A DNA stretch of 64,000 bases. Origin: JAVVSK01 sp036654235. Its GTDB lineage: Bacteria > Bacillota > Clostridia > Christensenellales > CAG-138. Positions 8,330-18,550 of the stretch are shown here, piece by piece. The stretch's first letter is position 1, and each line of letters opens with the position of its first letter. Made by a program: the position numbers and the translations under genes. The stretch is from the NCBI GenBank assembly GCA_036654235.1, contig JAVVSK010000001.1, positions 62,001 to 126,000 of the forward strand, given 5' to 3'. A model generated the notes under the pieces. That model ran no database searches, was not told the origin of the DNA, and was given only the letters and a program-made list of their open reading frames with translations.

Positions 8330-9628
8330 ATGTTTGATAAAATCGCACATGAAAAAAGAATGGCTCAATTTCTCTGTGATAGATTTGGAATGTTTATTCA
8401 TTTTGGACTTTACGCTATCCCCGCGCGCGGCGAATGGATAAGGAGCACAGAGCGCATGAGCGAGGAAAATTATGCGCAATATTTTTATGAATTTAATCCA
8501 AAAAGATTTGATGCGAAAGTTATTGCGCGTGCCGCAAAAAACGCCGGCATGAAATACGCTGTTTTAACGGCCAAGCATCACGATGGGTTCTGCCTATTTG
8601 ATACTAAGACAACCGACTATAACGTCATGAATACTCCGTTTAAGCGCGATATCGTTTCCGAATTTCTTACCGCTTTTCGCGAGGAAGGACTTCGCGTTGG
8701 ACTTTATTATTCCCTTATCGACTGGCATCATGAGGATTTTCCACATTATAATGATCCATATCACCCTATGCGCGAAAACGACGCATATAAAGACGACGAT
8801 CGCAACTTCGACCGCTATCTTTCGTATATGCATACGCAAATTCGCGAGCTTATCGAAAACTACGGTAAACTTGATATAATGTGGTTTGACTTTTCTTATG
8901 GTAAAATGCGAGGCGATAAATGGAGAGCAAAAGAGTTGATAGCGATGATCCGCGAAAAATTTCCGGATATAATAATCGACAATCGTCTTGAGGTTAGCGG
9001 AGAAGGGTTCGGAAGCCTTGTTACTGACGAAGTATCCGATTTTTCGGGAGACTTCGTAAGTCCTGAACAAATAATACCATGTGACGGTATCCTTAACTCA
9101 AAGGGCGAATCCGTCCCATGGGAGGCATGCATAACGCTCAACAACAATTGGGGCTATTGCGAATCCGATAAAAACTATAAATCCGGAGAACAAATTATTA
9201 AGAAGCTCATTGAATGCGTATCTAAAAACGGGAATCTACTTCTCAATGTTTCTCCAAACGCGATGGGTGAGCTAAACGATATAACGTTAAATATACTGAA
9301 CGAAATTGGCGCATGGATGCGAAAAAACGGCGAAAGCATATATGCCTGCGGACATGTTGCCGATAAAATCGAAAACGGAAGAATAACGGGATGCGGGGAA
9401 AACATACGTTATTATCACATTATGGAACCAGCGATAAACGATATACCACTCTTTAATCTTGATAAATCGCGCATAAAGTCAGTACGCCTTCTATCAACAG
9501 GAGCCGAGTTAAAACTTTCGGACTCATGGATAACCGACAACTATCCTGATATCGCTTTCGTTCGCCTAGGAGCTAACCCCGCTCTTCCGAATCCCGTTAC
9601 AGTTATAAAGGTTGTTATGAAAGATTAA
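8330..9628 (+). CDS. Alpha-L-fucosidase, GH29
   Basis: 432 residues from ATG 8330; GGAGAG at 8313-8318 lies 11 nt upstream, a little far. An upstream in-frame ATG at 8300 lies inside ispA and is less likely. GH29 signatures: FGMFIHFGLYAIPARGEW, KHHDGFCLFDT, and LDIMWFDFSYG whose Asp is the expected nucleophile, followed by an NNNWGY segment. There is no signal peptide, so it should act in the cytoplasm on imported fucosyl oligosaccharides or aryl/alkyl fucosides by a retaining mechanism. It is the last gene of the + strand run and its TAA overlaps the stop of the convergent rlmL-like gene. Family is sure; natural substrate is not. Confidence 0.92.
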   Translation: MFDKIAHEKRMAQFLCDRFGMFIHFGLYAIPARGEWIRSTERMSEENYAQYFYEFNPKRFDAKVIARAAKNAGMKYAVLTAKHHDGFCLFDTKTTDYNVMNTPFKRDIVSEFLTAFREEGLRVGLYYSLIDWHHEDFPHYNDPYHPMRENDAYKDDDRNFDRYLSYMHTQIRELIENYGKLDIMWFDFSYGKMRGDKWRAKELIAMIREKFPDIIIDNRLEVSGEGFGSLVTDEVSDFSGDFVSPEQIIPCDGILNSKGESVPWEACITLNNNWGYCESDKNYKSGEQIIKKLIECVSKNGNLLLNVSPNAMGELNDITLNILNEIGAWMRKNGESIYACGHVADKIENGRITGCGENIRYYHIMEPAINDIPLFNLDKSRIKSVRLLSTGAELKLSDSWITDNYPDIAFVRLGANPALPNPVTVIKVVMKD

Positions 9629-10731
9629 TCTTTCCAAAAATACTGATAAAGAGTTGCGGTAAGACCGCCGTTACTGAGCTTTCTTCTTTTATCAGCGCGC
9701 TTTGAAAAAGCGCGCTCAAAGTCGGGATAAGCTGTTATTATATGCTTAGAACATTCCGTGAGAGGCAAAAAAAGTTTACTCATAAGCGAATAGATTTTTA
9801 CAGCTTCCGAGGTATTCATAAGTCGTTCGCCGTATGGCGGGTTGCATATTATAACGCCCCGACCCTGTTCAGGCGAAAAATCCTTTATATCTTGTACTGA
9901 AAAATTGACCATTATTCCCGCTTTTTTTGCGTGCTTTTTGCATAAATCTATGCAGTGCGGATCTATATCCGTTCCGTATATTAAAAGCTTTTCATGCTTA
10001 ATTGCGTCTTTAGCTTCATCGCGTGCGGTTACAATCGCGTTTTTATCTATAAAATGCCAGCGTTCAAAAGCGAATTCGCGGTTTAACCCCGGAGCTATAT
10101 TGTTCGCTATCATAGCTGCCTCAATAGGTATCGTACCCGAACCGCACATAGGATCATAAAGCGGAAGGTAGGATCTATAGTGCGAAAGAGTAACCAATGC
10201 GGCTCCGAGAGTTTCAGAAATAGGAGCAGGGACATTAAAGGTTCGATAGCCGCGCCTTGAAAGCCCGGCACCGCAGCAATCTAGAGCTATCGTAACCTCG
10301 TCTTTCAGTATTCCAACTTCTACTATTATTTCGTTGCCAGTTTCGGGTATTATATCAGTGTGATAGGATGCTTTTAACTTTTCAACAATCGCCTTTTTAG
10401 CTATGCTTTGGCAATCGCTAACGCTGAACAGCGCCGATTTAGCGCTCTTTCCGGTTACATGTATAAATGCATTTTTCTCAATGTATAATTTAAAATTTAT
10501 TCCATATACTCCGTCAAAAAGTTCGGTGAAGGTGACTGCTTTAAATGTACCTAAAGACAGCAAAACACGCTCCGCCGTTCTTAGGTTTAAACAGGCATGT
10601 ACCATCGAAAATTCATCTCCGAGAAAAATTACTCGCGCATCTAAAACCGCTTCAACTTCAATATCCATCCCGCGAAGCTCTGAGGCTACGAGAGCCTCGA
10701 GCCCCAGCTTACAGGTTGCTATAAATCTCAT
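9625..10731 (-). CDS. rlmL: THUMP-domain RNA methyltransferase, RlmL/YpsC type
   Basis: 368 residues. Order: N-terminal ferredoxin-like and THUMP region (residues 1-160), then a SAM-dependent methyltransferase core with DPMCGSGTIPIEAAMIA (motif I) and the catalytic NPPYGERL. This is the short Gram-positive form of the E. coli RlmL N-terminal half, which makes N2-methylguanosine in 23S rRNA; older annotations call it a putative N6-adenine-specific DNA methylase. The ATG overlaps the TPR gene stop (ATGA). It is the last gene of the long minus-strand run and ends in a 4-nt tail-to-tail overlap with the fucosidase, sharing TTAA. Confidence 0.88.
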   Translation of the reverse strand: MRFIATCKLGLEALVASELRGMDIEVEAVLDARVIFLGDEFSMVHACLNLRTAERVLLSLGTFKAVTFTELFDGVYGINFKLYIEKNAFIHVTGKSAKSALFSVSDCQSIAKKAIVEKLKASYHTDIIPETGNEIIVEVGILKDEVTIALDCCGAGLSRRGYRTFNVPAPISETLGAALVTLSHYRSYLPLYDPMCGSGTIPIEAAMIANNIAPGLNREFAFERWHFIDKNAIVTARDEAKDAIKHEKLLIYGTDIDPHCIDLCKKHAKKAGIMVNFSVQDIKDFSPEQGRGVIICNPPYGERLMNTSEAVKIYSLMSKLFLPLTECSKHIITAYPDFERAFSKRADKRRKLSNGGLTATLYQYFWKD

Positions 10732-12476
10732 TCCAATAAACCTATTTCTCTCAATATTTCATCTTTGTCCACAGCTTCCATCACGATATCCAAAGCGTTA
10801 TGAAATCTTATCTTTGTTATAGTATAATACTCAATAGCCTCTTTTTCGGGGAAATCTTTTTCCAATACTTCACAGGTTAAATAATCAATAGCGGCGGCTA
10901 AAGCCACAACTCTTTCCTTTGAAAACGTTCTTAACGGGGCATAGTCGAAAAACTTAGCCCAAATTAAAGTTCCTATTTTGATAACCTCAGAATCCTCATA
11001 TCTGGCTAAGCCCTTACTTGCAATTTGGAGTATGTTTTTATATCCCTTAGGCAGATTTGGATTATCTATATTAATAACGTCACCTGTACCGTCAAAATAT
11101 TCCCCATCTATATTGATCGGAAAGGGCGGAGCCTCGCCCATATCTAAAAGCATATTGCATACATGGTTTTTTAGCATATTTGGTTGGTTTTCTCTGAGTA
11201 AAAAATCTCTAAGCAATAAAATAGCCTTTTTGCATCTAAAGTTGCCTATTATCGCCAAAACAAGTTGCTTTATCTTATTATCCTCATATTCAAGAGCCCA
11301 TTTTATTGTAGAATAAAACTTTCTGTCGTTTATAAACATGGTTTCAATTTCATCTATTGATTTTTGCATGGCATCCTTAATATAGGACATTCTTTTTATG
11401 ACTTCATGCGGCGGTACCTGATAATAAGTGTTATTCACATTTTTTGATGGATTTCCGTTCGTTGCCTCTTTACAAACCTGATAATAATACGAGGCTATGC
11501 TGTCGCAATCATCAAGTTTGATCAAAAAATCATAGTACTCCTCAGCCTTACTGTATTCATGCCTCATATAGTAGCACATCGCAAGACGATGAATTATTTC
11601 ACGGTTGTAATGCGCCTCTTGTTGTAGCTTTTTAAGGACATCTAAGCAGTCATCATATTGACCAACTTCCATAAAAGTCACTGAAAGACGCGTCAAAATA
11701 TCTTTATCAGTGGTTTTTTTTATACCGCGAAGATATAAAAGTTCGACATTCATCGCAGCCTTATCTTTCTTAGTGTGATAAAATATGCAAAGGCTATTGT
11801 GAGCATACGGATCGTCTGGAGATTTTTTTAGTATAGTATTCAGCTCTCGGATCGCAGCGTCATAGTCTTCGTTACAAAAATACGCTATAGCGAGGTTGTT
11901 GCGCAATATATTACTCTCGTCGTCAAGTTCATTTAGGCTCTCTAAAAGCAATGCTATAGCTTTATCAACTTTATTGTTTTCGATGAGCCTATTGCTACGT
12001 AAGTAATAAGAATTAATTTTATCCGATATTACGCTGTCACTATCAATAACCGTCATAATTTCGGGATAATCGACGACATCCATCGATAAAAGCATGTCAT
12101 AAGCATATTGTGCATGTATGCCATCCGGCTCTTCATCTAAATACATGCTCAACATATCGAATGCGGCATCGTAATCCTCAATCCCTATATAATTGCAGCC
12201 CATCATAAACGCAACGTCCGCGGGATTATCATCTTTATTAGGAAAATAAGTGAGCAGAGTTCTGTTAGAATATTCGTAAAGCCCCATGTCCGTATATATT
12301 GTTGCTAAAGTTATCTGCATTTCTTTATCGTCAGAATATATCGAAAGTCCACGTTTTATATATTCAAGTGCGCTTAAATAATCATTTTTGTCTCGTTTAT
12401 CAATTCCTCGATTCAGATAGAAATCACGTTTTTGTAAAAACGGCAGTATTTTACCCTTGCTATTATTATCTGTCAC
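10728..12476 (-). CDS. Tetratricopeptide-repeat protein
   Basis: 582 residues from the GTG at 12476, chosen because a perfect AGGAGG (12483-12488) sits 6 nt upstream; the ATG 33 nt further up lies within hslO and lacks a good site. About residues 15-330 form tandem TPR units (for example DKRDKNDYLSALEYIKRGL and NIAYFCNEDYDAAIREL-type segments), followed by a helical C-terminal region without a motif I recognise. No signal peptide or membrane segment is seen, so it is a cytoplasmic protein-binding scaffold of unknown partner. It overlaps hslO by 11 nt and is coupled to rlmL downstream. Confidence 0.75.
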   Translation of the reverse strand: MTDNNSKGKILPFLQKRDFYLNRGIDKRDKNDYLSALEYIKRGLSIYSDDKEMQITLATIYTDMGLYEYSNRTLLTYFPNKDDNPADVAFMMGCNYIGIEDYDAAFDMLSMYLDEEPDGIHAQYAYDMLLSMDVVDYPEIMTVIDSDSVISDKINSYYLRSNRLIENNKVDKAIALLLESLNELDDESNILRNNLAIAYFCNEDYDAAIRELNTILKKSPDDPYAHNSLCIFYHTKKDKAAMNVELLYLRGIKKTTDKDILTRLSVTFMEVGQYDDCLDVLKKLQQEAHYNREIIHRLAMCYYMRHEYSKAEEYYDFLIKLDDCDSIASYYYQVCKEATNGNPSKNVNNTYYQVPPHEVIKRMSYIKDAMQKSIDEIETMFINDRKFYSTIKWALEYEDNKIKQLVLAIIGNFRCKKAILLLRDFLLRENQPNMLKNHVCNMLLDMGEAPPFPINIDGEYFDGTGDVINIDNPNLPKGYKNILQIASKGLARYEDSEVIKIGTLIWAKFFDYAPLRTFSKERVVALAAAIDYLTCEVLEKDFPEKEAIEYYTITKIRFHNALDIVMEAVDKDEILREIGLLE

Positions 12477-13353
12477 TTTCCGCCTCCTCGAGCAATTTTT
12501 TAAGCTCATCAGCTGTAAAATTATATGTTTTATTGCAAAAATGGCATTTTATTTCCGCTCCGCCGTCCTCTTCGATCATACTTAAAAGCTCGTTGCGTCC
12601 CATGGAAATTAAAACGCGCTCCATGCGTTCCCTTCCGCAATCGCATATGAATTTTGGCACGCACTCGTCAATATTTTTATAGTCCATGTCGGGGAAAATC
12701 AAATTCAACGCCTCGTCAAGTTCCAACGTTTCCAGCATTTGTGAAAGTTTTTGAATCATAGGAATTGACTCCGATAATTTCGCCTCGTTCTCCGGAGAGC
12801 AATTCGGAAGCGGCTTAGCTATTAGCCCTCCGGCACTTATAACCTCACCGGACTCGGGCTTCATTCTAACGCCAAGATAAACGATAGACGGCTGTTGCTC
12901 GCTTATGCTAAAATAACGCGCAAAATCTTCGGCTATTTCACCGCTTTCAATTTTTACTCTTCCTATATAGGGTTCTTTCATACCTTGATCTAAAACGACG
13001 GTTAAATCACCGAACCAACCCACGGCGAGGGCAACATCAAGCTTCCCGTTCGGAGCAAGGGGAAGTTCAATAGAAGGATTTTCTATATAGCCTTTAACAA
13101 TGCCGCCGCTTTCGGCAGTACAAACTATATTGCCCGCCATACCGCCGCCGGCTAATATCGTCGTTATTCTATCGTTTTCGCCCTTTAGCGCTGTACCCAT
13201 CATAACGGTTTGCATAAGTGCGCGACCGAGAGCCGCCGTACATACCCGCGAAAGCGAATGAATCTCTTTCGCGGTTTTGACAAGCTCAATCCCGTCTATT
13301 GCAGTTAAGTATATTGCGTTGTCAAGCAACAACCCGCGTATAATTTTATCCAT
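12466..13353 (-). CDS. hslO: Redox-regulated chaperone Hsp33
   Basis: 295 residues, normal length. The N-terminal domain has the family GRALMQTVMMGTALKG and LAGGGMAGNIVCTAE. The C-terminal zinc switch is present: Cys237-x-Cys239 in CDCGRERM and Cys270-x-x-Cys273 in CHFC. Under oxidative stress these cysteines release zinc and form disulfides, which activates the holdase in the cytoplasm. It lies directly after the methyltransferase gene (1-nt gap) and overlaps the TPR gene start. Confidence 0.97.
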   Translation of the reverse strand: MDKIIRGLLLDNAIYLTAIDGIELVKTAKEIHSLSRVCTAALGRALMQTVMMGTALKGENDRITTILAGGGMAGNIVCTAESGGIVKGYIENPSIELPLAPNGKLDVALAVGWFGDLTVVLDQGMKEPYIGRVKIESGEIAEDFARYFSISEQQPSIVYLGVRMKPESGEVISAGGLIAKPLPNCSPENEAKLSESIPMIQKLSQMLETLELDEALNLIFPDMDYKNIDECVPKFICDCGRERMERVLISMGRNELLSMIEEDGGAEIKCHFCNKTYNFTADELKKLLEEAESDR

Positions 13354-13354
13354 A

Positions 13355-14101
13355 TTATTTGCCTCTCTGCGCTATGAACTGGATTCTTTCGTTAGTTTCA
13401 GAATACAGAATCTTAGAAAACGCTTCAAACACCTTTATATTTATAAACCCATTATTTTCAAGCGCAAAAACTATCTCACCGACATCATGAGCGCGCTGTA
13501 TCTGCGTCTCAGCGCGTTTTTCAAACATGTTGCCCTTTTTAATAAAGACCGTAATATCGAGAGTTAAGAGCCTTGAAGCCGTGTCATATTGATTTTCCCA
13601 TATATACGCATCGTTATCATTAACCTCGGTAAATGTATTGTCTCCCAAAATATGTTCAAGTTTATATTTTGAGGAAACATCAAAGGCTAAAACTCCGCCG
13701 TCGATAAGGGAGGAATGCGCCGCGCAAAAAAACTCGTTTAACGATGTTATATCGGCAAGGTAATTTACCCCGTCGCACATCGATATTACAGCGGAGACGG
13801 GTCTATGCAGAGTAAGCTTTCGCATATCCATGTTTAAAAATTGAATTCTTTGTCCTGCATTTCGGGCATTTTCCGCCGCAATGTTTAGCATTTGCGGAGA
13901 TTTATCCGCTCCGCAAACGTCAAAACCGTGTTTTTTTAAGAGTACCGTACCCGTGCCGGTTCCGCAACCACAGTCTATAACGTGCGCACCGCGATTTATT
14001 CCCCTTTCGTCAAGGAGATCGGCTATATAATCGACCCATTCCGTATAGTTGACGTCTCGCATATTCGCGTCATATATATCTGCCAGTGCTTCATATGCCA
14101 T
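13355..14101 (-). CDS. Class I SAM-dependent methyltransferase
   Basis: 248 residues. A Rossmann methyltransferase: motif I is VIDCGCGTGTGTVLL (about residues 41-55), followed by an acidic residue in VCGADKSP and a post-I NMDMRKL. The start MAYEALADIYDANM is typical of a widespread Firmicutes family of small methyltransferases with unknown substrate. TTGGAG, supplied by the end of the topoisomerase A gene, serves as its ribosome binding site. The fold call is firm; nothing in the sequence shows the substrate. Confidence 0.85.
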   Translation of the reverse strand: MAYEALADIYDANMRDVNYTEWVDYIADLLDERGINRGAHVIDCGCGTGTGTVLLKKHGFDVCGADKSPQMLNIAAENARNAGQRIQFLNMDMRKLTLHRPVSAVISMCDGVNYLADITSLNEFFCAAHSSLIDGGVLAFDVSSKYKLEHILGDNTFTEVNDNDAYIWENQYDTASRLLTLDITVFIKKGNMFEKRAETQIQRAHDVGEIVFALENNGFINIKVFEAFSKILYSETNERIQFIAQRGK

Positions 14102-14107
14102 ATATAA

Positions 14108-16546
14108 TTACTCCAAAATTATCGGTTCGGTCTTTTCGACGTTAGTAACAACATCGTCTAAGACGCACATTGCGAGCATCTGTCCGATATCTGCTCGCCT
14201 AGCTATTTTAACACATTCCATATCTATTTGCGAAACAGTCCCATGAAGTTGAAAAATTTTAAGCTCAAACGAGTCCTTAACGTAATATGCAGTGACGAGA
14301 CGAGATCCGTTCGAGCCGTTTCTCCTAAAGTCAAACGTCTTTAGACCTTTCCCGTTTCTTCCCTGTATCTCATAATCAAAGACTAACGAGCGCTTTGCGT
14401 ATCCCTTATCGCTCATAACGAATATTTCACCCTCATCTTCAATTTGAGAGGCAAATATAACAGAGTCCCCGGTATCGAGCTTCATGCATTTTACTCCGCC
14501 GCTTACGCGACCCATAACGGGTATACATTCCGGTTCAAAGCGAATTGCATATCCCGAAGCGCTAACTAAAACGATAGTCGTATTTTTGCGCATAGGCTCT
14601 ACTCCAAGTAAAACGTCATCGTCTTTTATATTTATCGCGGCGAGCTTCTTCGTTCGGCTTTGATACTCGGAAATTGCTGTGCTCTTAACATTGCCATTTT
14701 TAGTATAAAAGAAATAATTTTCCGATTCGGATTCGTTTTCAATAAACAGAGAAACAACTTTTTCCCCAGCGTCAATAGGGACGAGAGAAGTAAGCGCAAC
14801 GCTCTTAGTATTTGGCTTTTGTTCCGCTATATCTTCGACAGGAAGCATTATGCAATTACCCCTATTTGTAAATATTCTAATGCGTTTTCCCGTATTGGTT
14901 TTTAATATATATTCAGGAGGGTCATCCGCGAAAGTTTCTTTCTCAAGCAGTTTTGTCGGAAGGCGCTTTAATCGCGCGTTTCTGTAAAATATAAGCGTTG
15001 CATCTTCGATAAATTTTTCGTTCTCTTCCGGGATATCTATTATTGCGTTGGCATTTATAATTTTCGTTCGCCTTGAAATAGAATACTTATCACGTATTTC
15101 TAAAAGCTCGGTCTTTATAACTTGCTTTAAGTTATCTTCGGATTTAAGTATTGCGGACAGCTCCTCTATTAATTTTTTAAGGTCTTTTTGTTCGCGCTCT
15201 ATCGCTATTTGCTCAAGGTTAGTTAATCTTTGCAGACGTAAATCCAATATCGCCTGCGCTTGAAGCTCGGAGAGCGCGAAACGTTTAATAAGCCCATCTC
15301 TCGCTATCTTTGGATTTTTAGAGGCACGAATAAGCTTTATTACCTCGTCTATATTTAAAAGCGCAATGACAAGTCCATCTAATATATGCGCCCTCTGATT
15401 AGCCTTATCGAGATCAAAGCGCGTTCTCTTTGCAACGACTTCTTCCTGAAACTTAATATATGCCTTTAAAATATCTATTAAGGGCATAAGGCGAGGCTTT
15501 CCGTTTGCTATTGCAACCATATTTACGCCGAAAGTGCATTGTAAATCCGAATATTTATAAAAGCACTGTAATATTTTTTCAGGATCCGCATCCTTTTTAA
15601 TTTCAATAACGGCGCGCATACCTTCTCTATCAGATTCGTCCCGAATATCAGCAACTCCCGAAAAGATCGCCTTTTTTTCCTGTGAAAGAGCAAGGATCTT
15701 TTCAAGGGTACGCGCCTTATTTACCTGAAACGGAAGCTCGGTTATAACGATGAAAGTTTTCCCGTTTTTTTGCGGCTCAAAATGTGTTTTTGCACGCATA
15801 TATACGCGACCCTTACCGGTTTCGTAGCTCTGTCTTATTTCGGATGAAGAGAGTATATAAGCGCCGGTAGGAAAATCGGGGCAGGGGATTATCTTCATTA
15901 TTTCATCAAGCCCAATATCCGGTTTATCCATAACCGCGACGCATGCGTTTATTGTTTCCTTTATGTTGTGCGGAGGTATATTCGTTGCTAGACCTACCGC
16001 TATACCGCTTGCGCCATTTACTAAAAGATTCGGGAATCTGCCGGGAAGAACCGCCGGTTCCTTAAGGCTATCGTCAAAATTCAAGACAAAGTCGACCGTA
16101 TCTTTTTCTATATCGCGGAGCAGCTCTATAGCGAGGTCACGCATCCGCGCCTCAGTATAACGCATTGCGGCGGCGGAATCCCCGTCTATACTTCCAAAAT
16201 TGCCATGACCATCTACCAACATAGCTCCCATATTAAAATCTTGCGCCATTCTAACCAGCGCTTCATATACGGAGCTGTCCCCGTGCGGATGATATTTACC
16301 GAGACAATCGCCGACTATGCGCGCACATTTTCTATAGGGCTTATCGGGAGTTAACCCCAATTCGCTCATAGCGTACAATATACGCCTTTGAACCGGTTTT
16401 AAACCGTCCTCAACCCGCGGCAGCGCACGTTCCAATATGACATGTTCAGCGTATGGCAGCATAGAATCGTGCATCACGTCGTCCATTGGTTTTTGGACCA
16501 GTTTATCTATTAAACGCGCCTGTGAATTATCGTTCTTCTTTGCCAT
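14108..16546 (-). CDS. parC: Type IIA topoisomerase subunit A (ParC or GyrA-like)
   Basis: 812 residues. Catalytic Tyr130 lies in AAAMRYTEARM; the GDSSVYEALVRMAQ segment is the quinolone-resistance region. The C-terminal beta-pinwheel has only a loose GyrA box (QGRNGKG), whereas true gyrases have QRRGGKG, so topoisomerase IV (decatenation of daughter chromosomes) is more likely than gyrase. The partner subunit gene lies directly upstream and overlaps it by 20 nt. The pair is not next to dnaA/dnaN, where clostridial gyrBA often sits, which also favours ParEC. Type IIA A-subunit is certain; ParC versus GyrA about 70:30. Confidence 0.85.
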   Translation of the reverse strand: MAKKNDNSQARLIDKLVQKPMDDVMHDSMLPYAEHVILERALPRVEDGLKPVQRRILYAMSELGLTPDKPYRKCARIVGDCLGKYHPHGDSSVYEALVRMAQDFNMGAMLVDGHGNFGSIDGDSAAAMRYTEARMRDLAIELLRDIEKDTVDFVLNFDDSLKEPAVLPGRFPNLLVNGASGIAVGLATNIPPHNIKETINACVAVMDKPDIGLDEIMKIIPCPDFPTGAYILSSSEIRQSYETGKGRVYMRAKTHFEPQKNGKTFIVITELPFQVNKARTLEKILALSQEKKAIFSGVADIRDESDREGMRAVIEIKKDADPEKILQCFYKYSDLQCTFGVNMVAIANGKPRLMPLIDILKAYIKFQEEVVAKRTRFDLDKANQRAHILDGLVIALLNIDEVIKLIRASKNPKIARDGLIKRFALSELQAQAILDLRLQRLTNLEQIAIEREQKDLKKLIEELSAILKSEDNLKQVIKTELLEIRDKYSISRRTKIINANAIIDIPEENEKFIEDATLIFYRNARLKRLPTKLLEKETFADDPPEYILKTNTGKRIRIFTNRGNCIMLPVEDIAEQKPNTKSVALTSLVPIDAGEKVVSLFIENESESENYFFYTKNGNVKSTAISEYQSRTKKLAAINIKDDDVLLGVEPMRKNTTIVLVSASGYAIRFEPECIPVMGRVSGGVKCMKLDTGDSVIFASQIEDEGEIFVMSDKGYAKRSLVFDYEIQGRNGKGLKTFDFRRNGSNGSRLVTAYYVKDSFELKIFQLHGTVSQIDMECVKIARRADIGQMLAMCVLDDVVTNVEKTEPIILE

Positions 16547-18494
16547 GCTTTTCCTCGTACTTTATAAAGTCATCTTTTTTGTTAAAGTTAGCGTGTTCGC
16601 TTATATATTCTTTGCGGCTTTGCGCTTTGTCGCCCATTAATATTGTTACCATTTGTTCGACATCCGCTGCATCCTCAATCGTAACCTGAATTAGACTGCG
16701 ATTTTCGGGGTTCATTGTCGTCTCCCAAAGCTGAGACGGGTTCATCTCACCAAGACCTTTATACCTTTGCAAATCATAATTTTTTATGCCTTTCGTATAG
16801 GTTAAAAGCTCATTATCAGAATATGCGTAAGTTATATCTTTACCGCGTTGAACCTTATATAGCGGGGGTAGACCGATATAAACATGCCCACTCGTTATCA
16901 ACTCCTTCATATACCTATAAAAGAACGTTAAAAGTATCGCGCGTATATGCGCCCCATCTTGATCCGCATCGCTCAAGATAATTATCTTATCATATTTTAG
17001 CGTTTCAAGTGTAAAGTCGGAGCTTATTCCCGTACCAACCGCGGTTATTATAGAACGTATTTCCTCGTTAGCCAGTACTTGATCCATACGCTTTTTTTCA
17101 ACGTTAAGCGGTTTTCCGCGAAGAGGGAGTATAGCCTGAAAGCTTCTATCCCGCCCTTGTTTTGCGCTTCCTCCGGCGCTATCGCCCTCGACTATGAATA
17201 GTTCGTTTTTTGTTCTGTCGCGTCCTGTACAGCTTGAAAGTTTTCCTACCAGAGGTGCGTTTTCGAGCTTACTTTTTTCGCGCGCCATTGTTTTTGCCTT
17301 TCGCGCTGCCTCACGGACTTTCATCGCCTTCATCGCCTTATCAATCATTAGGTTTGCCGTTTCACCGTTTTTAAGATCCTCTAGGAACGCTGAAAGCTGA
17401 TCGCTTAAAACGCATTCAACGGCCGGTCGCGCCTCTGTATTTCCAAGGCGCGTTTTTGTTTGCCCTTCAAATTGAACATTGCGCATTTTTAGAGATAAAA
17501 CGGCGGTGAGTCCTTCACGAAAATCTTCGCCAACTAAAGACAAGTCTTTATCTTTCAATGCTCCTATTTTGCGGCAATAATCGTTCATCACCTTTGTAAA
17601 AGCGACGCGGAATCCGATTTCATGCGTTCCTCCCTCTGTCGTAGGGATATTATTGACATACGAAAATATATTTTCAGTAAAGCCATCGTTATGTTGGAAG
17701 GCTATTTCAACGATAATATCGTCTTTTTTCCCGGTAAGCAATATAGGCTGTTCATAAAGTACAATCTTATCTAAATTTAATTGTTTAATAAAGTCTACTA
17801 TTCCACCTTCAAAGCAATATTCGCGTTGTTTAATTGCGTCCGCTCTTTCGTCAATAAGCTTGAACATTACGCCCTTATTTAGGTAGGCAAGCTCCTTAAT
17901 TCGCTTTGAAATAGTTTCAAAGTTCATTTCGAGAGTTTCAAAAACCTCTTTATCGGGTAAAAAACATATACTGCTCCCTCTTTTTCTTGTTCTTCCGGTT
18001 TCTTTTAGTGGTGCTTCGGGTTTTCCTGAATGCATTTTCCCGTTCTCATCCCTATAGCTGTGAAACTTTTGCGAATATATTCTACCGTCTATATATACTT
18101 CGACCAATACATATTTGGAGAGTGCGTTGACGACCGAGGCACCTACACCATGCAGACCACCCGAATACCCATAGCTCTCGTTTCCGAATTTTCCGCCGGC
18201 ATGAAGCTGAGTAAAAACAACTTCAACCCCGCTTACGCCGAGCTTTTCGTGTATTCCAACGGGAATGCCTCTGCCGTTATCAAAAACGGTAACAGAGGCA
18301 TCCTTGTGCAACGTAACTATGATTTCATTTGCAAAACCGTTCGCCGCTTCGTCAACGGCATTATCGACTATTTCAAACAACAGGTGATGAAGTCCGCGCG
18401 CTCCCGTACTACCAATATACATTCCGGGACGCATACGCACCGCCTCAAGCCCCTCCATCACCTTGATGTCACTCACTGTGTAATTATCAAGCAT
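16527..18494 (-). CDS. parE: Type IIA topoisomerase subunit B (ParE or GyrB-like)
   Basis: 655 residues. The GHKL ATPase has VDNAVDEA, DNGRGIPVGIHEK and the QLHAGGKF lid; the transducer has GLTAVLSLK; the TOPRIM domain has VEGDSAGGSAKQGRDR and DADQDGAHIR. The C-terminus ends in RYKGLGEMNP, standard for the family. The wording KNELFIVEGDSAGG resembles ParE more than GyrB, but this is not decisive. With the A subunit it forms an ATP-driven double-strand passage enzyme. AAAGGG lies upstream of the ATG; only about 56 nt separate it from the SH3 gene, so it probably shares the transcript starting at the PBP promoter. Confidence 0.87.
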   Translation of the reverse strand: MLDNYTVSDIKVMEGLEAVRMRPGMYIGSTGARGLHHLLFEIVDNAVDEAANGFANEIIVTLHKDASVTVFDNGRGIPVGIHEKLGVSGVEVVFTQLHAGGKFGNESYGYSGGLHGVGASVVNALSKYVLVEVYIDGRIYSQKFHSYRDENGKMHSGKPEAPLKETGRTRKRGSSICFLPDKEVFETLEMNFETISKRIKELAYLNKGVMFKLIDERADAIKQREYCFEGGIVDFIKQLNLDKIVLYEQPILLTGKKDDIIVEIAFQHNDGFTENIFSYVNNIPTTEGGTHEIGFRVAFTKVMNDYCRKIGALKDKDLSLVGEDFREGLTAVLSLKMRNVQFEGQTKTRLGNTEARPAVECVLSDQLSAFLEDLKNGETANLMIDKAMKAMKVREAARKAKTMAREKSKLENAPLVGKLSSCTGRDRTKNELFIVEGDSAGGSAKQGRDRSFQAILPLRGKPLNVEKKRMDQVLANEEIRSIITAVGTGISSDFTLETLKYDKIIILSDADQDGAHIRAILLTFFYRYMKELITSGHVYIGLPPLYKVQRGKDITYAYSDNELLTYTKGIKNYDLQRYKGLGEMNPSQLWETTMNPENRSLIQVTIEDAADVEQMVTILMGDKAQSRKEYISEHANFNKKDDFIKYEEKHGKEER

Positions 18495-18550
18495 TAGTTC
18501 ACTAACCCTTTGTTAAAATTTAAACATTCGTACCGTAATCTAGAAAGCCA

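Noticed and set aside
8594..9070. 158-codon minus-strand ORF opposite the fucosidase
   Set aside because: Shadow of conserved GH29 coding sequence.
18030..18497. 155-codon + ORF opposite the topoisomerase B gene
   Set aside because: Shadow frame over the conserved GHKL ATPase.
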